Positions 25,453 through 35,952 of a stretch of 64,000 bases of DNA are shown here, one piece after another. Each line of letters opens with the position of its first letter. Position 1 is the first letter of the stretch. Both the position numbers and the translations under genes were made by a program. The notes beneath the pieces are model-generated. The model did no database searches. It saw only the letters and a list, made by a program, of their open reading frames with translations, and was not told the origin of the DNA. Source of the DNA: Sphagnum compactum (Eukaryota > Bryophyta > Sphagnopsida > Sphagnales); assembly GCA_965153455.1 (NCBI GenBank), contig OZ234498.1, positions 16,058,001-16,122,000 of the forward strand. The letters run 5' to 3'.

Positions 25453-28400
25453 ATGGCAGCAGCAGTAGCATCACAAGCAGTAGTAGCGATGGCCTCTGTG
25501 GCAGGGATAGCGGTCTCTCTGGCATCCTCATCTTCTTCTCAGGTTGCTCGTTTGCAGCTGACGACACCTGCTGCACCTTCTTCGTTTGGTAAAAGACCTC
25601 TCAACAAGAACTAACTGCATCTGTTCTTCACATGCAAGTTTGGTCCATTCTGTATAGTTTCTTCGCCTGTTGGACCTACTTGCATGTAACCGTTGTTGTT
25701 GTGATGTTGTTCATTTCTTTCTTTGGTTCATGGCGTGAATCCAGAAGTTCATTCTGCATTGTTTGTTTTTTGTGGCTTTATAGTTTTTTTAGCAGCAAAG
25801 CACAACTTGACGGGCTTTGAAACCCTTTAAACCCTGAAAACATGGAAAAAGGAATGAAATCTTCCAGTGATGAGGTCTGAGGCATTCGCACTTGTTAGGG
25901 ATCTATTATGCTTCATCGTTTCAGATCTGCCACTGGCTTGACTTCGTAGAATTTGCAATTTCTTGACGGTTTCTGCTGCACGTCCACAAAGTAGGCAATT
26001 GTTTCTTCAAAGTGTTTCAGTTGACTTTTACCTTGGCACTGCTATCTGTTTTCTTTTAATCATTTTCCAATGTTTTTTTGTTGAACAATGTTCCCCCCTT
26101 GATTGTGCATTTCAGGGATTGGAAGGTGTCGCCTTCTAACAAGATCTTCAGCCACTAGTGACTTTGGCAGCACTGCTCCCAAGAAGCATGCTGTGTCAAA
26201 AGTTGCAACCAATGCCGTTGCGGTGAGTACAGCCTAACAGTTTTGATTGTAAAATAATGTTGAGATATGCTGTGTTCTGTAGTCTGGCCATTTCCATGAT
26301 CAAAGAATTGTACCCAGAAAGTACACTGCCTGCTGAAAAGTTGCTACTGGACTGATGCAATGAGTTCTTTATCAAACCCTAGCAAATTAGTTAGGGTCAT
26401 AAGGTCATGTGGGGTCACTGCTTTTCTTGTAGTATTGCTGAATAGTGTGTCCATGGCTCTTTTTGAGGTTTGGAACTTCAAGAACTGTTTCTATCTTGAG
26501 AGACTGTAGATTTTGTGGGCCTGGGTTGAGTCAGGCATGCTGCTCTCCTCTTCTCATGGGCTCGCATGTTTGGTGATGTGGATGCAGACAAAGGAAGCAG
26601 GCACAAGCTCTGCAACCACAACTGGAGGGTAAGTTTAATATCAAAGCCCTGCCAGAATGCTGTCTGATTCTTATTAGTCTGGGAACTGTGTATTATCATG
26701 GCACACCTTAACTTTATAGACAAAGTGATTCCAGTTATCATTCAGTCTATGTTTCTTGATTGAGTGCTAGCCAACATCACATTGAATCTTCTGTTTGCTT
26801 CTGGAAATGTGAAGGAAACTCATGATGCAGATTCTGTAGAATTGTTTGCCCTAAGTTTTGAGCAGACTATTGTGCACTTTTGTAAACCCCACTTTCAGGA
26901 GCTGATGAAGTCAGTGGGGATTAATGGCAGCTATCATGTAGGTGATAGTTCAATACTTGTGAGTGACACTCACAAGGTTATGAGTTATGACCATACTCAT
27001 TTCTTGTTGTCATTGTTTCTGTTTGGCTAGAACTGACACATGATCCATTCAGTCCACCCTCCATGTTTTCTGTGGAATTTCCATCCGCAATCCAATTGAA
27101 ATGTAGCCGAGTCACTTGGGTTTTAGATTTTCACCAGCTGCTGCCAACTTCTTGCTCTATCTTTCATCTGAGGATCTTTGTCAGAAGGAATTATGGTCAT
27201 AGGAGTCAAATGATGTGGTTGGTTTCCTTGGAATCTTCCCATCTGCAGGAGGCAATGCATGGCTCTTGAGGTTCAAGTTTGTGTGATTGCATTTGTGTCA
27301 CATCCTATGCTCTGCTACTACAGATTTTCTTAAGGTGTAGTCAACTCTGACAACTATGGGCCTGCTCTGTTATACTTTAGCCATGAGCTGCTGCTGTTCG
27401 AGGCGCTTCGTGAGGGACTGGAAGAGGAACTGGACAGAGACCCCACTGTATGTGTCATTGGTGAGGATGTTGGCCACTATGGTGGCTCTTACAAGGTCAC
27501 TAAGGGTTTTGCAGAAAAGTTTGGGGACTGGAGACTTCTAGATACACCTATTTGTGAGAACTCTTTTACTGGCATGGCCATTGGAGCTGCTATGACAGGT
27601 CTACGGCCAGTTATTGAAGGTATGAACATGGGCTTTCTGCTTCTGGCCTACAACCAGATTGCAAACAACTGTGGCATGCTTCATTACACATCAGGAGGCC
27701 AATTTACGATCCCTGTGGTTATCAGGGGACCTGGAGGGGTGGGCAGGCAATTGGGTGCTGAACACTCTCAGCGCCTAGAGTCTTACTTCCAATCTGTACC
27801 TGGGCTACAAATGGTTGCCTGTTCAACTCCATACAATGCCAAGGGGCTGATGAAGGCTGCTATACGCAGTGAAAACCCTGTGATTTTGTTTGAACATGTG
27901 CTGTTGTACAATTTGAAGGAGAAAATTCCTGATGAGGAATACATATGCTGCCTGGAGGAGGCTGAGCTCGTTCGGCCTGGGGAGGACATTACCATCCTGA
28001 CATATTCCCGGATGCGTTACCATGTTACCCAGGTGTGTCATTGATTCTCTGGCTTTGCACTTTATACTGTCGCTAATGCAGTAATATCTGCTGTAGCTTG
28101 ATGAGATTCAGGATTATAGAATAGCGCACTACAGTATAAACTGAACAATTCAAAATGTAGGCAATCATTTCTGACTCGGCTATGCACATGTGCTAGTCCT
28201 TTGTTTAAAAATCTTGTATCACTTGAAATGCTGAAATTATTTCCCACTTGCAGGCTGCCAAGACCCTGGTGAACAAGGGATATGACCCAGAGGTCATTGA
28301 TATCCGTTCGTTGAAGCCATTTGACATGTATACCATAGGCCAGTCAGTGAAGAAGACACACCGAGTTCTGATTGTGGAGGAGTGCATGCGAACAGGAGGC

Positions 28401-28580
28401 ATTGGGGCCAGTCTAAGAGCCGCAATTATGGAGAACTTTTTTGATGAATTGGATGCCCCCATTGGTTGCCTCTCATCACAGGATGTACCAACCCCCTATT
28501 CTGGTCCTTTGGAGGAGCTGACTGTAGTTCAACCTCCCCAGATTGTTGCAGCTGTGGAACAGCTTTGCATGAGAGGATGA
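25453..28580 (+). CDS. PDHB: Plastid pyruvate dehydrogenase E1 component, beta subunit
   Basis: Partner of E1-alpha in the thiamine-diphosphate-dependent decarboxylase of the plastid PDH complex, which supplies acetyl-CoA for fatty-acid synthesis. Exons 25453-25588, 26116-26222, 26588-26628, 27381-28032 and 28254-28580 join in phase with GT-AG borders to give 420 aa, close to the roughly 406 aa I recall for angiosperm plastid E1-beta. Residues 1 to about 80 are rich in Ala, Ser and Thr and poor in acidic residues, as in a chloroplast transit peptide. The mature part starts at [18 protein letters not shown]. It continues with [36 protein letters not shown], the [20 protein letters not shown] region and [12 protein letters not shown] (transketolase pyrimidine-binding domain), then the C-terminal transketolase domain ([24 protein letters not shown]). 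The mitochondrial paralogue is less similar in these stretches. Confidence 0.95.
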
Positions 28581-29940
28581 TACAAAAAACAGATGCCTGA
28601 TGAGAATACTGTTTTAGTAAAAGTCTCAGGCCACTCAGGGACTCTCTCCACTGCACTAAAGACTTGAAAGACCATCTAAGAAGAGGACAGACTGCCTTTT
28701 CACGCATATCTGTGCCATTACTTGTGTAAGTGTTGTTCAGTTGTTCAGTGCGGGGGAACCTTTATTGAGTTCGTGTCGAGAAGTATTGTTAGGTCCACAC
28801 CATTTTGCATCAGCAGTCACTTTTGTTGCAAGAGTTTTCCTGGGTCAGGTTTAGTAGATATCTAGCTCATCTACCAACTTCCACATTTTTACCATTGAGC
28901 AATGGACCCCAGTTACAGAAAATTGCAGCACCTGTGATCTGGATTTGGCTTTAGTTGCCTACTTGTGCTGTCTGTTTGAGGCAATGGTTTTCTGTAGTCC
29001 AGAGACTTTTAATATATAGAGCTATATGGCACAGGCCTTGGACAGAGGGTTTCTACTGCAAAAAAGCCTTGAACCGGTTTGTATGGACACTGGGATGTTT
29101 GGGGACAGATACTAATACCTGTATAAGCTTTGTTGGGTTTTTTTGGGGGGGGGGGGGGGGGGGGGGGGGGTGCTGGGTTGTGTGTTTGTGGTGTGTGGGG
29201 TTCACCGTTGTCTCTTTCATGGGGCTTTTCTTTTCCATGCAGCTTGTATCTCAAAGTCAGCATGTTTACTAAACTTCTGCAGCTTGTTAAAATAATCAAT
29301 GGAGATCAAAGACCAAGTGACTGCCCTCTGGGGAGGAAGAATAGTGATAGGACATATGTTCCAAGAAGCGGAGGACAACAGGTACGATCTGTAACCAACC
29401 TTTGAAATGAAGATATATGACTTGTAAAATGGTTTACAAATCTATCCTAAATATGTATACCTAGACAAAGGCTTCTAGTGATACTTAGTGTAGCTTTACA
29501 ATGGACTACCAAATTCACTATGGTTTGCTTTTGGAGGTATACTACTTTTCTGATTGATGTGTTGTGGTTGTTTTACTTCTTCACAGAATTTTGGCATGTA
29601 CACTCGAATCGTTTTAACAGTAAAATCAATGTTCACAATTGCCTATGCTTCTGACTTAAAACCTGAAAATGAAAATATCATCATGCATACTATCTTCATG
29701 AACATAAACCAAATATCAAATCACAAAATAAAAATATATTTTCTTGAATTCTTTTGAGGAATACAATCAAAGGTTTCAACGGTTGCAATGCCCAACGTGA
29801 GTGTTTCTTTATGAAGTTCAAATTAACATGAGTTTTTGAAAATGGCGTTTGTTCCTAAAAGGCTCACTAAGGTCACCATTTGAAATGCAAAATTTTTTTT
29901 GTGTTAGATTTAAAACCTTGAACATGAATTATATTACAAA
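28581..29940. other. 3' flank of PDH E1-beta and intergenic DNA
   Basis: GC content falls gradually from gene-like to AT-rich. Contains the poly-G tract at 29145-29170. No gene recognised; open frames across the G tract (poly-Gly or poly-Pro) are artefacts of it. Confidence 0.6.
29145..29170 (+). repeat. Uninterrupted 26-base poly-G tract
   Basis: 26 consecutive G, preceded by a T run, about 570 bp downstream of the PDH E1-beta stop. It can form G-quadruplexes, and its length in the assembly is unreliable. Confidence 0.95.
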
Positions 29941-30405
29941 TTGATGGTAATTGGTGAAAATTTAAAAGTTACTTTTGATGCGCGAAGCTCAGCTCTTCTT
30001 TTAGAGTTACAGCAATTGATGAGTTCTCGTGAAGCTCTATTGTCCGAGCTAAAAAAACAACACGAATTACATAGTACCAATTTGCATTTAAGTACGCAAG
30101 TAATCGGAGAATCATGTATAAATGATATAATTACGCGTTGTGCACCTAAGTGCAAATAGACAATGCAAGTTGTGTTGCCCCAACAAATAGAGCAAAAGTT
30201 TAAAACATTGTTAGCTATTCAGGAGCATTGTCGCATCAGTCTACAAGTGCCAATTTTGTAAACAAAAAAAAGACTCGAAATTTTGATAGTAACTTGTTTT
30301 CGCGAAACAATTTGTGACGAATTTCGCTTTTCCAAATTGCAAGAACATCAGTCAAAATTAGTTCAACAAAGCATGATATTATTGAAAGATGGGGTTATAA
30401 AATGA
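29941..30405 (+). pseudogene. atp4: Nuclear copy (NUMT) of mitochondrial atp4 (ymf39), ATP synthase peripheral-stalk subunit
   Basis: One frame stays open across the segment apart from two internal stops. It reads [65 protein letters not shown] and [20 protein letters not shown], ending KDGVIK and TGA at 30403. The RCAPKC block and the overall order match plant mitochondrial Atp4, and the long conserved helices resemble the bryophyte form. The N-terminal membrane part is missing. Internal stops are TAG at 30157 and TAA at 30259, where I expect Gln in the first case; about 30 bp around 30248-30278 look inserted. CpG is frequent here and nearly absent in the flanks, which fits recent arrival of unmethylated organelle DNA. 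It is not expected to be expressed. Confidence 0.8.
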
Positions 30406-33400
30406 ACAATTTTGCACAAAGATGAAAAAACAAACTTAACATTATGAATCATATTATATCATAATATGGTTTGGCTTAGGACACAATGAAAGATGTTAGA
30501 TATTTAAGATAGAAATCCATGGCACAAAAAGAACATGACACACCATGCACCATGATTAAACTTAAGGTGGCTGGCATAGGTTGTAATGAAAGTCGGGAGA
30601 TGAACTTAAAAGGCGTTGGCATTAGGTTCCTAGGAGATTGAATAATAGGTGAAGGTGATTATGTTAAATAGGGCTTGGTAAAAACATTTCAAGTTTGTGG
30701 TAGTAGATGTTGAAAAAGTCAATCGTCCATTGTATTATTGATATTTGGGTAGGATACTTTTGGGAATGAGTATAGTTTAGCAAATGAGAATAACATTAAT
30801 TATTGTTGTTCATGTGACATTAAGTGTGTAGATTAAAATAAGTACTTGAAATAGTCATATCATCGATGGAAATTTCCATCTAGTTAATCATTAATAAAAC
30901 ATCATTATTTTGGGTTTTGAAAAAGTAGAACACAATTGAGTGTTTCATTACTATTAAAACTTGATATTGTTTTTGTTGATCTAGTGTCATCTTATCCTTG
31001 TTTTTGACCAAATATTTCTAACATCCATAACTAATTGCTAATTTACTAAATTTCAAATTAAAATTAGCCAGTAAATAAAGATACAAGACACATATACAAG
31101 ATTTTTTTAATTCATAGGTTTATAAATCAGGCATTTAAATTCATTCCTACAAAGGTGATTTTTGGCATGACTACCTTATACCTTTCAAATTTGTGAGTAT
31201 TGTGAATCCAAGGAATTACAAATGAAGCCATGACAAGTACAACGAAAGTGAGTGTGAAGATTTAAGGTTTTGTTTGCCAATCAAGTCTTTATCTAGATAC
31301 ATGGAACGTAAGAAATGAGCACACCATTGACATGTTTTTTTACAATGAGTAATGAGGAAAGAAATGTTGCATAGTGCTACTCACTCATCACATGCCAACC
31401 AATCTCTTTTTTTGCTCACCATCCCTTCCCAAATTTTCTTTGCCCACTCCTTTTCAATGTCCCCAATCCCAAAGCATATATCATAGTCCCTTTTGCACAA
31501 ATTACATATTTTTTAAATGCTAAAAATCTCAAAAAATATTTTTCTTGAAAAAAAAATTTTGTGAAGAAAAATGAAAAATATTTTGGAATTTTTAAAATAT
31601 AATTTTTCAAAATTAAATATTACTTAATTTTTGTTGAAGTTACCCCTATATTATGGTATATAAATGAATTGCTTTTCGAACATAACAATTTTGAAATCAT
31701 GAGGTGTAACCATCCTACCAAAATTTACAATTCACAATAAATTTTTTTTAAAAAATTCAAATGCACAAAATGTTGAAAACAACATTATAACAAGAAAGGG
31801 GAAGAATTGCCAATGTTTTTGATGTGAAATGATTCAAGATGCCTAAATTGATTCATATTTACAACATTTTGTTCGAATACAAAAAAATAGTTTATTCAAT
31901 TTGAAACGTCAAAAATAATTATTTTAAACTATATAAATAACTTGATATGAGAGTTAATCATAAAGTTAACTTTTGTCAAGTAAGAAATGATTGATTGGGA
32001 CAAAACATAAATTACTAGAGGCTTTCAATTGAAAACACAAAAATGATGAAACATTGCCAAATTTTATTTTATAAAAAGCACCCACTTTGAGGAGGAAAAG
32101 AAGAACAACAAGAGGGTGTCAACATCCAATGATGAAAACAACGCCCGCAAATGAGGGCCACAAAAAAGATCACAAATATTAACCAAAGAACAATGTATGT
32201 CCTCAACCCCTTATTTGTTGCATGAAATAGATCAATATAAGGAAAAGGGGAGGAAACATGAAAAACATCAAATGTAAAAAAAGGTTCCTTGGCAACAATG
32301 GCTTGTTTCGAAATGGAGGTGACATGAACTTTTTGTAAATTTATCAACACCATTTGCATATAAAATGAGTGGAAAATTGATTGAAAAAGGTATTTAAAAA
32401 GCTCTGGATGATTGTGTCATTTTAACACATTAATGAACAAAATCATTGGCATGTTAGTGAAAGCACCCAAAATCTATTTGGCAAGAGGGAAAAACACATT
32501 TGTAAGGTGTTAATTGTTGTATAACTTGTACTTTGTTTGGGTCACAATTTTTGCGACAACTTTTTGAGAAACAACTCATAAAACTAAATATGCTTGAACA
32601 AGATTGGTAATGACAAGATCAACTAGATTGTGGACCCCATTTGTGATGAGTTGATATTGACTCCTCAAAGTGAAGACTTAAGGAATGATGACAAGAAGAC
32701 GTGTTTGTTGAAATGAAACATTAAACCTAACATTTCTAACAATGAAAACGAATGCACCCTAAACAAATATTGTGGGTTGCAAATGTGTTCCCCTCTTTGG
32801 AAACACCAAATAAAACGTATCCCCATTAAGTGTATAAACTACCCATGGATGTAATGGGCTAGGCCACAAGGTATCAAATGGTGGAGCCCCAACTTAAAAT
32901 GTAGCATTGAGGAAAAGATGTTTGAGGCCATATGAGGTGAGGGGGATGACTAAACAAGTAGAGAGTTAGGCATCAAAACCCATGCTTTCAAAATCTCAAA
33001 AATACACAATGAGGACTAAATGACATGTCAAACTTGATGCTAGAAAAGGAATGTTCATGTAAATTTTTAAAAATGTGCTCTTGAAGATGATAAGACTTTC
33101 TTTTTTAAGCTATTCAAAAGGAAAGATGGAGGTTTGCATTTAAGAAGAAGAAAAAGCTTGGTGCCTCTAAGACCTAATGTGTGCACTTTAGATACAACCA
33201 CTTGACAATGTCAACATCATTATTCATAGTTGCTAGTGGTGACAAACATTGTTGTTTGTGTTGTCAAGTCATTATTGCCATCGGTTCATGACAAGGGGGA
33301 TTTTTCAACATTTCCAACATTTTTTCTTCATGATATTAACTCATTTTTTTTCCCCTATCACAATTAGATCATATATAATTAATAAAAGAAAGATTGGTTG
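30406..33400. other. AT-rich intergenic region
   Basis: No gene, RNA gene or ordered repeat recognised. The longest open frame (minus, 32069-32359) has one hydrophobic segment but no homology that I recognise. Confidence 0.6.
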
Positions 33401-33404
33401 TGTT

Positions 33405-34430
33405 ATGAATTATCATTGTTAAGTAAAACATCCAAAAACTTAGATCACCCACTTTAACATTCCACAACATTACTTGCAGTCCATCCAAGTAATTATTGTG
33501 GGTGGTTACCATTTTGGGCTCCATCTTGTTATGAATAATCATTATTAAATAAGCACAATTTTTTTACATCACCCATTATTTTAATGTTCCACAATGTTAT
33601 AAAGTGTAGTTTATCAAAGTAATTGTTGTGGATTGTTGCCATTTTGGGCTCCATCTTCTTACGAATGATCATTATTAAGTGACCATCACAAATTTGAGAT
33701 CACCCATTGCTTTGATGTTCCACAATGTTATGAGGTATGGTCTATGAAAATAGTTGTTGTGTGCAAGTGAAATTTTTGGGCTTCATCTCATCTGATTATG
33801 AGTAGTCATTATTAAGTATGCATCACAAAATTGAGATCACCTTGGAGTCCCAATGTTTTTTTTTTCTGTTTTTGGGGGAAACTTTCGCAAATTGGTGAAT
33901 TTATTTTTCAGAAAAGGAAAAAAGAAAAAGGGATTTTTTTTTGTGATTTTAGGGATTTTCCCCTTTTTTGAAATAAAATAATTAAATTAGCCACATCTAG
34001 ACCTAAGCACTTCCTGGGTCATCACTTGTAACAGCACTTTTGCAAAATGCTACTGCTCACATAGGACAGTTGCCATTTAATGCCAGGGATTCTCACCAGT
34101 GCACCAACTTGAGGAATTTGGAAATAAAAAAATTAAAAACAAAAACCCTGCCTTGGACCACTGATTTTTTCTTACAAAAAATTGGGAAATTTGTGGACAA
34201 AAATGATGTTTTTCAGAGTGTAAATTTGACTAGTTTTGCTAATTTTGGGGGGGAAAATTCGCCAAATGTTCCATATCACTAAATTGAAAAAAAAAGAAAA
34301 AAAGAATAGCCCTGCCCCTAGACCCATTACTTTGATGTTCCACAATGTGCTGCAGGAAATGTGGTTTGACGTCAGAAATTGTTGTGCCACGGTTGCCATT
34401 TTTGGCTCCATCTTGCCATTTTAAGCCAAA
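33405..34430. repeat. Tandem array of about 128-bp units, split by a 480-bp insertion
   Basis: Units share 'gatcaccca', 'tttgatgttccacaatgtta', 'ttgttgtg', 'ccattttgggctccatctt' and 'atgaataatcattattaagt'. The 'ttccacaa' landmark recurs at about 33459, 33587 and 33717, then at about 34338. Between unit parts at 33841 and 34322 lies an unrelated segment of about 480 bp, so the array was interrupted after it formed. The repeated ACC at both edges is a possible short target duplication. Confidence 0.75.
33842..34322. mobile_element. About 480-bp insertion splitting the 128-bp array (unclassified)
   Basis: Unique sequence inserted exactly between 'gagatcacc' and 'cccattactttgatgttcc', which are contiguous in the other units. 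It has T- and A-rich runs, no terminal inverted repeats and no coding capacity. Its class is unknown. Confidence 0.5.
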
Positions 34431-34466
34431 AGAAGAATTATGGAAATTCAAATAGTTCACCATCCA

Positions 34467-34855
34467 AAAATATAATCTTCAAAAAATCCTCTAAAAAAAG
34501 CAAAAATCCTTCAAGATATTCTAACTCTAGAACTAATCTCAAGTTTCAACACAAGCCAAAATATCATCTTCCAAAAATCCTCTAAAAAAAGCCAAAATCC
34601 TTCAAGATATTATAACTCTAGAACTAATCTCAAGTTTCAACACAAGCAAAAATATCATCTTCCAAAAATCCTCTAAAAAGAGCCAAAATCCTTCAAGATA
34701 TTATAACTCTAGAACTAATCTCAAGTTTCAACACAAGCCAAAATATAATCTTCCAAAAATCCTCTCAAAAAAGCCAAAATCCTTCAAGATATTATAACTC
34801 TAGAACTAATCTCAAGTTTCAACACAAGCCAAAATATCATCTTCCAAAAATCCTC
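34467..34855. repeat. 91-bp tandem repeat, about 4.3 copies
   Basis: The landmark 'aaatccttcaagatatt' starts at 34504, 34595, 34686 and 34777, an exact 91-bp period. Copies are nearly identical, with a few substitutions. The array ends in a partial copy before 34860. Confidence 0.95.
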
Positions 34856-35234
34856 ATTATATAAATAAAAATAGACCTCTTATTATTACCTAGGGGCCAA
34901 AATCCATGAAGCTACTATACTCTATAATGAATCTAAACACAATATCCTTCTTGCCTTGGTAGGCAAGGCCAACAAACCCATTGTAACTTTCCATGGATTT
35001 CTTCAAAGAGATAGGTACCTACTTCAGTGATGGGGACTCGGGAGTTGCATCAGAAGAGCTGGCGGCTAAATAATGTATAATAAATGTCCCTTTTTTCTTC
35101 TTCATTTGCCTTTTCACAGAAGGCGATTCTGAATTAAGTTTACAGTTGAGAGGAAAAAAAGTATTGAAGAGTTTCAATGAAGTAGTAAAGTAAAAAGCTG
35201 AGAAGAGATTTTGAAGAGATTTTGAAGAGATTTT
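34856..35234. other. Short intergenic stretch
   Basis: Transition from AT-rich repeats to the gene-like composition of the next locus. No distinct feature was seen apart from three close copies of 'gaagagattttga' near 35200-35235, where the next array begins. Confidence 0.5.
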
Positions 35235-35720
35235 GATCTTTTTAGGGTTCAGAGTTTAAGTTTCTAGAGATCTGTACCACCGAGGAATCGTTGTTTTCGT
35301 TGTTTTCTGAATTGCTTGGGAGCTTTTCTGAGGCATTTGAGCTGTTGGGTCGACGCCAGGATTGTCTAAGAATTTCTCAGATTGTCCAAGAAGAGATTTC
35401 GATCTTTTTAGGGTTCAGAGATTAAGTTTCTAGAAATCGGTAACACTGAGGAATCGTTCTTTTCGTTGTTTTCTGAGTGGTTTGGGAGCTTCTCTGAGGC
35501 ATTTGAGCTGTTGGGTCGACGCCAGGATTGTCTTAGAAGGTCGTCCAAGAAAGAGAGTTAATCTTTTTAGGCTTCGGAGATTATGTTTCTAGAGGTCGGT
35601 AGCACTGATGAAAAGTTGTTTTCGTTGTCCTCTGAATTGTTTGGGAGCTTCTCGAAGACATTTGACCTGCTGGGTCGAGGCCAAATTTGTCTAAGAAGTT
35701 CTCAGATTGTCCAATTCTTC
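35235..35720 (+). repeat. Three-copy direct repeat of about 160 bp in the TPT1 5' region
   Basis: Each copy starts 'gatctttttagggttcagag' (35235, 35401, about 35560). It continues with 'aagtttctagag.tc.gta.cac', 'gaatcgttgttttcgttgtt', 'tgggagcttctctgaggcatttgagctgttgggtcgacgccaggattgtct'. Copies 1 and 2 are close; copy 3 is more diverged. The composition resembles transcribed leader rather than the intergenic DNA, so these repeats probably lie in the promoter or 5' UTR of the tRNA phosphotransferase gene. Confidence 0.85.
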
Positions 35721-35952
35721 GGTTATCGGGGTTCAGAGTGAAGGAGGAACTTGTTTGTCGGAGACAAATTACAACTCTGTTGTTGTTGCTTTTTTTGGAC
35801 CTTTTCTGGACTGGTGACAATCTTCTTGGGTGGCTGAAGAACCAGAAGCTGTTGAAGAGCTGGTTTTGGTTGGTTCAAAGATCTAGGAACCTTGAGGTGG
35901 AAGAAAGCTACAAGGCGGGTTGGGGGAGGAATGTGTGGGATGCTGAGAACAG

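Noticed and set aside
26764-27269. Open frames between PDH E1-beta exons 3 and 4
   Set aside because: Joining 26628 to 27381 restores the conserved [14 protein letters not shown] in phase, so this is intron.
29009-29299. Minus-strand poly-proline and plus-strand poly-glycine open frames
   Set aside because: They are produced solely by the 26-base G tract; the flanks show no protein-like signal.
32069-32359. 96-codon minus-strand frame with a hydrophobic segment
   Set aside because: It lies alone in AT-rich DNA with no splice context or recognisable homology; chance T-rich codons explain the hydrophobic stretch.
33405-34855. CRISPR-like regular spacing
   Set aside because: The whole unit repeats, including what would be spacers; this is an ordinary tandem array in a plant genome.
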